Part shown: positions 58,334 through 64,000 of the stretch, piece by piece
How positions within the stretch are numbered: position 1 is the first letter of the stretch
Layout of the letters: each line of letters begins with the position of its first letter
From: an uncultured Bacteroidales bacterium
GTDB lineage: Bacteria; Bacteroidota; Bacteroidia; Bacteroidales; Muribaculaceae
Assembly (NCBI GenBank): GCA_902793405.1
Contig: CADBDH010000002.1
Span: forward strand, 109,672 to 173,671
Length of the DNA stretch: 64,000 nucleotides
Reading direction: 5' to 3'
Notes under the pieces: generated by a model
Seen by the model: only the letters and a program-made list of their open reading frames with translations
What the model was told of the DNA's origin: nothing
Database searches by the model: none
Made by a program: the position numbers and the translations under genes

Positions 58334-60103
58334 ATGCGAATGTATCAAAAGATGATGAAAAGTGTATGTGTTCTTGTGTTGATGCTTGCCGGCACCCTGT
58401 CGGTTGGAGCTGTACCTGCCCATCCGAGGCCTGTAGACATTAAGCAGAGTGATGGTACCATGCTGACGGTGAAACTGGTGGGCGATGAATTCCACCATTA
58501 CTCGGCCACGACCGACGGCTATACGGTAGTACAAAGGAGCAACGGTGACTATGTGTATGCCGTTGAGTCGGGTGCACGGCTTGTCCCAAGTACTGTCATT
58601 GCCCACAACCCGCAAATGCGTGATGCCACCGAGCAGAGAATGGTGTCCGGTCTCCAAAAAGGATTGACTGACAAAATCTCTATGGCACAGGGCACACTCA
58701 TGCGCTCCAACCGTGACCAGCTGATGGCGCCCGCCAAGACCGACTATCAGCATTTCCGTGGACTGGTTGTGCTTATCGAGTACAACGACCGTTCGTTTAC
58801 CTATGGCAACGATTATTTTGAAGACATGATGAACCAGGAGAACTACACCGGGTATTATAGCTCGGAGGGGTATTTTGTACCGTGTACGGGCAGCGCCAGG
58901 GACTATTATTTTGATAATAGTATGGGCGTGTTTGACCCCCAATTTGACGTTATCGGTCCCGTTCAGGTGGATTATGCCAGCACCACACCGCAGGGCACCA
59001 GTAATTGTGAAGATATTTTTGTGTCGGCCATCGACCAAATCGATTCGTCGGTAGACTTTAGCCAATATGATGGTGACGGCGATGGCGTTGTGGATATGAT
59101 CTACTTTATCGTGGCCGGCTATACGGCCAATTTCTCAGGCAACAACAGCGGCTATTTGTGGCCGCATCAGTATTATATGTACTATTATACCAGTAGTCTG
59201 TATGACGGAGTGTATTTGGGCCGGTATTCCTGCTCGGGCGAAATCTATGGTTGGGAATACTATGGATATACCGATCCCGACGGCATCGGGACTATCGTGC
59301 ACGAGTTCTCGCATGCGTTGGGCCTGATGGACCTGTATGATACCGATTATGGAACCAATGGCGCGGCCAATGATCCCGGGGACTGGGATGTGATGTCGGG
59401 TGGCAGCTATCTGAACGATTCACGCACACCGGCGGGCTTCTCCATTTGGGAGCGCTACCGGTTGGGCTTTGCTGAGCCTGAACAGATTACTGAGAAGCGT
59501 GCTGGCTATACGTTAGAACCCGTGAATACGGGTAATGTGGGTTATTGGATTCAGTCTCCCAACGAGAATGAATTCTTCATGATAGAGAACCGCCAGAATA
59601 CGGGCTGGGATGCTTACCTGCCTGGTCATGGCATGCTGGTAACGCGAGTTGAATATGACGCAGACCGATGGTGGCGGAATACCATCAACATCTATTCCTA
59701 TCACATGCTCTATCAACTGCTGCGTGCCGGCAATAGCTCTGAATCCAGCGCCAGTGATCCGTTCCCGGGAACTGCTGGTGTGACCTCGCTGAACAACCTC
59801 ACGACCCCGAGCCTCAAGACCTGGAGTGGCTTGGATTGTGAGTTGGGCCTTGCCAATATCACCGAGACTGATGGCATCATCACCTTTGATGTGGTAAATG
59901 GTGACGGCACGGCACCCGCTCACGGCTATGACTTGGGTGATGTGAACCACGACGGCAGCATTAACATCTCGGATGTGACCATGCTCATTGACTATATGTT
60001 GGATGATGGGAATGACGTCTGTCCCGTCTGCGCTGATATCAACAGTGATGGTACAATCAATATTGCCGATCTAACAGCACTGATTGACATGATGTTGAGT
60101 TGA
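58334..60103 (+). CDS. Secreted M6 family metallopeptidase with dockerin repeats
   Basis: The 589-residue precursor has a signal peptide (VCVLVLMLAGTLSVGAVPA) and a propeptide containing the usual VDIKQSDGTMLTVKLVGDEF and YTVVQRSNGDYVYAV. The immune-inhibitor-A-like M6 domain has VVLIEYNDRSF, calcium-loop-like YDGDGDGVVDMIYF and the zinc motif HEFSHALGLMDLYD near residue 322. Two dockerin-type repeats end the protein (DVNHDGSINISDVTMLIDYM; DINSDGTINIADLTALIDMM). Starts at 58334 and 58340 are both ATG. It is a fourth peptidase class with the same C-terminal repeats in this window. Confidence 0.93.
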   Translation: MRMYQKMMKSVCVLVLMLAGTLSVGAVPAHPRPVDIKQSDGTMLTVKLVGDEFHHYSATTDGYTVVQRSNGDYVYAVESGARLVPSTVIAHNPQMRDATEQRMVSGLQKGLTDKISMAQGTLMRSNRDQLMAPAKTDYQHFRGLVVLIEYNDRSFTYGNDYFEDMMNQENYTGYYSSEGYFVPCTGSARDYYFDNSMGVFDPQFDVIGPVQVDYASTTPQGTSNCEDIFVSAIDQIDSSVDFSQYDGDGDGVVDMIYFIVAGYTANFSGNNSGYLWPHQYYMYYYTSSLYDGVYLGRYSCSGEIYGWEYYGYTDPDGIGTIVHEFSHALGLMDLYDTDYGTNGAANDPGDWDVMSGGSYLNDSRTPAGFSIWERYRLGFAEPEQITEKRAGYTLEPVNTGNVGYWIQSPNENEFFMIENRQNTGWDAYLPGHGMLVTRVEYDADRWWRNTINIYSYHMLYQLLRAGNSSESSASDPFPGTAGVTSLNNLTTPSLKTWSGLDCELGLANITETDGIITFDVVNGDGTAPAHGYDLGDVNHDGSINISDVTMLIDYMLDDGNDVCPVCADINSDGTINIADLTALIDMMLS

Positions 60104-60126
60104 CGTTGCCAGTCGGATTCATAATA

Positions 60127-60246
60127 GCCTAAGGGGTGGTGTCAAACAAACGTCTAAAATTATAAATCAAGCTTCGCTTGAGAAATTAAACCCTAACTTT
60201 CATTGCGGCAAAGTTAGGGTTTGATTTTTCGGCCGTTAGGCCGATT
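60127..60246. repeat. Modular three-hairpin repeat, copy 2
   Basis: Starts GCCTAAGGGG, then ATCAAGCTTCGCTTGAGAAA, a 13-bp middle hairpin and CGGCCgttaGGCCG at the end. Same order as 48431-48560, with a different middle stem. Confidence 0.65.
60188..60229 (+). terminator. Terminator of M6 peptidase gene
   Basis: AAACCCTAACTTT (60188-60200) and AAAGTTAGGGTTT (60210-60222) form a perfect 13-bp stem followed by GATTTTTC. It is the middle part of the modular repeat. Confidence 0.75.
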
Positions 60247-60263
60247 ATAACCCACCGCACGAA

Positions 60264-61982
60264 TTATTGCACACTCTCTTTCTCATGGTGCAGGAAGGGC
60301 TGCAGGAACTCGTCGAGGGTTGTGGTGTGCAACTTGTGGGCTATCTGGGTCCTCTTGTTGGAAACGGTTCTCAGGTTGGTGTAGCGCATGCAAATCATGA
60401 TGACCGTTCTCGAGAAGCCGTGGCAATGCAGCGCTATCATGTTGATCTCGTCGTCGCGCAGGGTGCCGCCGGCCGCTTCCTGGGCCTTAACCAGCACGTT
60501 GTCATACAGCTCATTGGCCAGCGCTTGCAGGTTGTCCCAATAGGATGCGCCCACCTCGTCGGGGCCACGCATCGTCATCAGCTTGTTGAAGCGTTTGGCG
60601 AACGTTGTCTCGTTGCACTCGTAGGACCACTGCAGCAGTTGGTGAACGACTTGTATCTGGTTGTCGACGATGCTCTTCAGCTCATCAGACTGCTGATTGG
60701 AAGTCTCGCGCTGTGAGAGCGTTGCCTGCATCTGATGCAGGCTGGAAATGGACTGGTCCAGGTCAGACTTCATCAACTCATATTCGGCCTGCTGAATCTT
60801 CAGGCGGTTGCGGTAGCGCCATACCATAAAGGCCAGTGCACCTGCTGCCAGTGCCAGCAGTGCCAGTCCCAACAGCGTTCCCTTGAGTCGTGAACTCAGC
60901 AGGGCGTTTTCGAGTTCTGCCTTTTGGGTGTCGTATTGTTTTTCTACCTCCATCAGCCGGTCGTTCATGCTGTTCATCGTCACCGAGTCGGCCAGGTTGT
61001 GGGTCAATGTCAGGTATCTGATGGCGTCATCCAGGTTGTGGCCATGGCGTGCCATGTCGGCCAGCAGTCTGAAGTGCATGATGCTGTCGGCAGCGGTGGT
61101 CATCTCCGGGGCTTGATTCAGGTAGTAACGGGCCGAGTCGGTTTGTCCCAGGTGCAGGAATGCCGATGCGGCAGTGTAATGGATTCTCGGGTGGATTTTC
61201 AGGTTTCCACTCCATGCAATAGCCTCGACAGCATCATCTTTAGCGCCCTGGTAATCGCCGCGGGCAGCACGGTATTCGGCACGGCTAAAGAGGTTTGCCA
61301 CCACATAGTTGGGTTCGATTTCCTGCTTGGCCAGGTCGATGGCAGCGTTGATGAAGTACATGACGCTGTCCTGCTTCTCCTGGTTGATGCGGTACAAGCC
61401 GCCCAACTCGCTCAGGCAGATGATCTGGTGATGCTTGTCGTCGATTTGGCGGAAAAGTTCCAGTGCCTCGTGGTATTTCTCGGCTCCCACGGTCTTGGCG
61501 CCCACAACCTGACTCTGGTACAGTTCGCCCATTACCATCTTGGCCATGGCGCGGTTCTTGAGGTCATCGCCGGCAGCGACGTCCTCGGCTTGGCGCAGGT
61601 TGGCAATCGCCTTGTCAAGGTAGCCCAGCTGCTTGTTGACGCATCCCTGATAGAGCAGGGCACGGGCATGTTTCTCCTGGTCGCCGTGGGTCTGGAAGTA
61701 TCGTGCTGCTTCGTTGATGTCTTTATCGCTTGTCGGGGCAGTATTGCAGGCAAGGTTGGCCTGGGTGGTCAGCAATGCCAGGTAGGCTTTGTCGTGATGA
61801 TTAAAAGACGAGGTGTTGAGCATCTGGAGCATCTGCATTGCTTCCTCGCCTCGATTATGGGCCAGTAGCGAGTCCGCGGCAACCAGCTGCTCATTGTCGG
61901 CAGGATGGCCGCATCCCCCCAACACGATCAGCAGCATCACAGTCGCCACCATGTATATAATACTATGTTGTTTGTTTCTCAT
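60264..61982 (-). CDS. TPR lipoprotein with membrane helix and HTH-like C-terminus
   Basis: The 572-residue protein (ATG at 61982) has a lipoprotein signal with lipobox VLGGC near residue 23 and about eight TPR-like helix pairs (about 35-330). A membrane helix follows (LLGLALLALAAGALAFMVW, about 370), then a coiled coil and a cytosolic C-terminal domain with LRDDEINMIALHCHGFSRTV and NLRTVSNKRTQIAHKL. That last part has the spacing of a LuxR-like helix-turn-helix and is typical of Bacteroidetes membrane-bound TPR regulators. A Cys-anchored N-terminus plus an internal helix would put the TPRs outside and the HTH inside. It is divergent from the serpin gene. Regulation of that gene is only a guess. 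Confidence 0.8.
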   Translation of the reverse strand: MRNKQHSIIYMVATVMLLIVLGGCGHPADNEQLVAADSLLAHNRGEEAMQMLQMLNTSSFNHHDKAYLALLTTQANLACNTAPTSDKDINEAARYFQTHGDQEKHARALLYQGCVNKQLGYLDKAIANLRQAEDVAAGDDLKNRAMAKMVMGELYQSQVVGAKTVGAEKYHEALELFRQIDDKHHQIICLSELGGLYRINQEKQDSVMYFINAAIDLAKQEIEPNYVVANLFSRAEYRAARGDYQGAKDDAVEAIAWSGNLKIHPRIHYTAASAFLHLGQTDSARYYLNQAPEMTTAADSIMHFRLLADMARHGHNLDDAIRYLTLTHNLADSVTMNSMNDRLMEVEKQYDTQKAELENALLSSRLKGTLLGLALLALAAGALAFMVWRYRNRLKIQQAEYELMKSDLDQSISSLHQMQATLSQRETSNQQSDELKSIVDNQIQVVHQLLQWSYECNETTFAKRFNKLMTMRGPDEVGASYWDNLQALANELYDNVLVKAQEAAGGTLRDDEINMIALHCHGFSRTVIMICMRYTNLRTVSNKRTQIAHKLHTTTLDEFLQPFLHHEKESVQ

Positions 61983-62046
61983 TTCAGTGCCATTTAAATA
62001 TTTGCGCCTTGGCGTCATGCATGAGGCATTTTATGGATTCTCACTG

Positions 62047-62054
62047 CAAAAATA
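62047..62054 (-). promoter_or_regulatory. -7 box of TPR regulator gene
   Basis: TATTTTTG on the minus strand, 64 bases before the ATG at 61982. Confidence 0.6.
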
Positions 62055-62201
62055 AGCATTTTTTTAATGGGATATGTAACCCCAAATCGACAAATTACCT
62101 CTAAATGACCTTTTTGTTTTATAAATTCTTAATAATCAAGTATTTCTGCTTAATGAAATGACCTGCAAATGTTGCCCGTTTTTGGCGTTCTTTCCAAAAA
62201 T

Positions 62202-62221
62202 CGGTTGTAACTTTGCAACCG
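62202..62221 (+). promoter_or_regulatory. Serpin promoter: -7 box inside an inverted repeat
   Basis: CGGTTG (62202-62207) and CAACCG (62216-62221) flank exactly the -7 box TAACTTTG (62208-62215). A dimeric regulator binding there would block transcription. TTTG at 62181-62184 may be the -33 element with a 23-base spacer. The ATG is at 62264. Confidence 0.6.
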
Positions 62222-62263
62222 ATAGTTAACCCGTTTTATCAACCTGAAAAAACTGTGACTGAT

Positions 62264-63909
62264 ATGAAACGAAACTGGATACTTGGCACATTGGCTGTCG
62301 TGGTTCTGATGGCCGCTCTGCTGGCTATAGCTAGAGGTGACCGCCATCCTAATAACAATAATGAGGAAGAGCAACCGGTAGAAGAGGTAATCACATCGAC
62401 CGAGCCCCAAGACGAGTTGCTTAATAACAACAACGATTTTGCCTGCAATCTGTTTCGCGCAATCAACAGAAATCGCAAACTGAGCGATGGCAGCATCGTC
62501 GTGTCGCCCATCAGCGTGAGCTACCTGCTGGGGATGCTCAATGAAGGGGCCGATGGCAAGACGCGTCAGCAGATTACCGACGTGCTTGGACTGAGTGGTT
62601 CGACACAGCAGATTAACGAGTACTTTAAGACGATGATTCACAAGGTATCACGGGTTGACTCCAACGTCACGTTACAGCTAGCCAACTGCATCGACGTGGC
62701 ATCAGCCTCCTTCCTCAATACAAGGCCGACATGCAGCAGTACTATGATGCCCAAATCGATGCATTGGATTTCACTAAAAGAAGCAGCCTCGACATAATCA
62801 ACAACTGGTGCAACAAACACATCGGTGGCATGATACCCACTGCCGTTGACCGACTTGAGCCCGACGCAGTATTGTATCTGTTAAACGCCATCTACTTCAA
62901 GGCCAATTGGACCGAGAAGTTCGACCCCGATGACACCCGAACCATGAACTTCACGACGGAGAATGGCACTGTCTTCAAGAACAAGATGATGCATCGCCAG
63001 ACGCGTACCCTCTATGGCAAAAACAAGATATGCCAGATGCTGTACCTGCCCTACGGCAATAAAGATTTCGGCATGTATGTCCTGTTGCCCGTCAAGGGGA
63101 AAACCACTGCTGACATCATTCAAGGGCTCTCGGCCCGGGAACTCGAGCAGCAGCTGAACGGGATGAAAGATGAAAATGTGGATATCCTGATGCCACGGTT
63201 CTACACAAGCAGCGAGACCACGCTTAATCATGTACTCTCAGCCATGGGTATGCCGCTGGTATTCACTTCACGGGCCGAGTTGCCCAATATGGCCCAAGGC
63301 GAAAAAGACCTCTATGTGTCTTTAATTGATCAGAAAACGATAATTGAGGTCAACGAGAAGGGCACCGAGGGCACCGCCCGCACCCTCCTGAGAGCGCTTA
63401 AAGACGGTGATGAGCCCCCTAAAATCGAGAACTTCCATGCCACACATCCTTTTGTGTATCTCATCATCGAGAAACGCTCAGGCACCATTTTCTTCATGGG
63501 CACCTACTGTGGTGAAGACTGCGTCCAACCAGCGAAATCGGATGGAATCGTAGTAGTGCCGCATACGATAAAGGAGGGAATAAAGGAGGAAATCTACCGT
63601 AGCGCTGAGCAGATGCCCCGATTTCCCGGCGGTGAGGTTGCGCTGATGAAGTACATTCAGACTCACATCAAATATCCGCCTACTGCAGCCAAGAACCATG
63701 TCCAGGGACGGGTTATTGTGCAGTTTATTGTGTGGGAGGACGGCAGTGTAGATGCAGTAAAGGTCGTTCGCTCGGTGGATAAAGACCTTGACAAGGAGGC
63801 TATTCGCGTCTGCAAGACGCTACCAAAGTTCACTCCCGGTCGTCAGAATGGAAAAATCGTGCCTGTATGGTACACGCTCCCTGTGACATTCAAGTTGCCA
63901 GAAAAGTGA
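62264..63909 (+). pseudogene. Membrane-anchored serpin fused to TonB C-terminal domain, one frameshift
   Basis: The first frame (62264-62797) encodes an N-terminal anchor helix (ILGTLAVVVLMAALLAI), an acidic linker and the serpin start (FACNLFRAINRN, GSIVVSPISVSYLLGMLNEGA). After VTLQLANCIDVASAS near 62715 the homology continues one frame back (PQYKADMQQYYDAQIDALDF), as if one base were lost. The second frame runs to 63909 with LLNAIYFKANWTEKFD, the hinge IIEVNEKGTEGTARTLL and HPFVYLIIEKRSGTIFFMG. Then comes a complete TonB C-terminal domain (MPRFPGGEVALMKYIQTHIK to LPVTFKLP, last 100 residues). If the shift is a sequencing error, this is an intact protein of about 548 residues. No slippery heptamer is visible. 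Confidence 0.8.
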
Positions 63910-63965
63910 GAAAATATTTCATCGATTAGTAAAAAAACACGATATTTGCGTCTCTATCAATTGTA

Positions 63966-64000
63966 ATGATGAATAAACACGGTAAACATATCTGCAATGC
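63966..64000 (+). CDS. Possible start of a gene cut by the window end
   Basis: Two adjacent ATG codons (63966, 63969) begin an open frame MMNKHGKHICNA that runs off the window. A partial promoter-like GATATTTG lies about 20 bases upstream. Too short to identify. Confidence 0.3.
   Translation, partial: MMNKHGKHICN

Noticed and set aside
62700-62735. Programmed ribosomal frameshift in the serpin fusion
   Set aside because: No slippery heptamer, no stimulatory stem visible, and serpins are not known to use recoding; a base loss or read error is simpler.

Overview
The window is chromosomal DNA of a Bacteroidales bacterium, probably a gut or rumen member of the Muribaculaceae/Prevotellaceae group. 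The evidence is the Bacteroidetes-type promoter (TTG about 19-21 bases upstream of TAnnTTTG) in front of many genes, the scarcity of Shine-Dalgarno sites, the dxs-trkA-trkH and ftsK-LolA gene orders, and family content (DUF5103, GH92 pairs, C10 peptidases, GxxExxY, HSDR_N). The species cannot be named from sequence alone. I saw no rRNA, tRNA, CRISPR array, prophage or transposase.

Layout. 1-11.1 kb is core: the end of korA plus korB, DUF445, a LolA-like carrier, ftsK, trkH-trkA-dxs and a small membrane protein. 11.2-21.1 kb is a head-to-tail array of six secreted C10 (streptopain-like) cysteine peptidases, four with clear C-terminal dockerin-type repeats and two with degenerate ones. 21.3-24.1 kb is a redox operon (flavodoxin, DUF362, iron alcohol dehydrogenase). 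24.5-29 kb holds two GH92 alpha-mannosidases, followed by a serine hydrolase, an LtaS-like membrane sulfatase-fold protein and a metallophosphoesterase. 33.7-45.9 kb is mostly housekeeping (prfA, DUF1893, mtnN, luxS, Ca/Na antiporter, DUF5103, nspC, pcrA) with two small PD-(D/E)XK-fold genes set among hairpin repeats, then an M64 peptidase. 45.9-46.8 kb is a gene-free island of several repeat families, followed by gpmI. 48.6-54.9 kb is an operon of a GH53 galactanase and two subtilases, all with dockerin repeats. Then come holA, a methyltransferase, a small coiled-coil protein, a dockerin-bearing M6 peptidase, a TPR lipoprotein regulator and a frameshifted serpin-TonB fusion.

How it fits together. 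The accessory gene set points to an organism that digests proteins and glycoproteins outside the cell: nine intact secreted peptidases carrying dockerin-type C-termini (degenerate in two), an M64 peptidase, two mannosidases and a galactanase. No cohesin is visible, so the role of the dockerin repeats is open. The serpin could restrain host or self proteases.

The most unusual items are: a serpin domain fused to a TonB C-terminal domain (with a one-base frameshift); a palindromic repeat that lies in frame inside two protein-coding genes; hairpin repeats bracketing a GxxExxY nuclease-fold gene like terminal repeats; an intergenic repeat family with a strict 7-base period; and several promoters placed so close to the ATG that the mRNAs should be almost leaderless.
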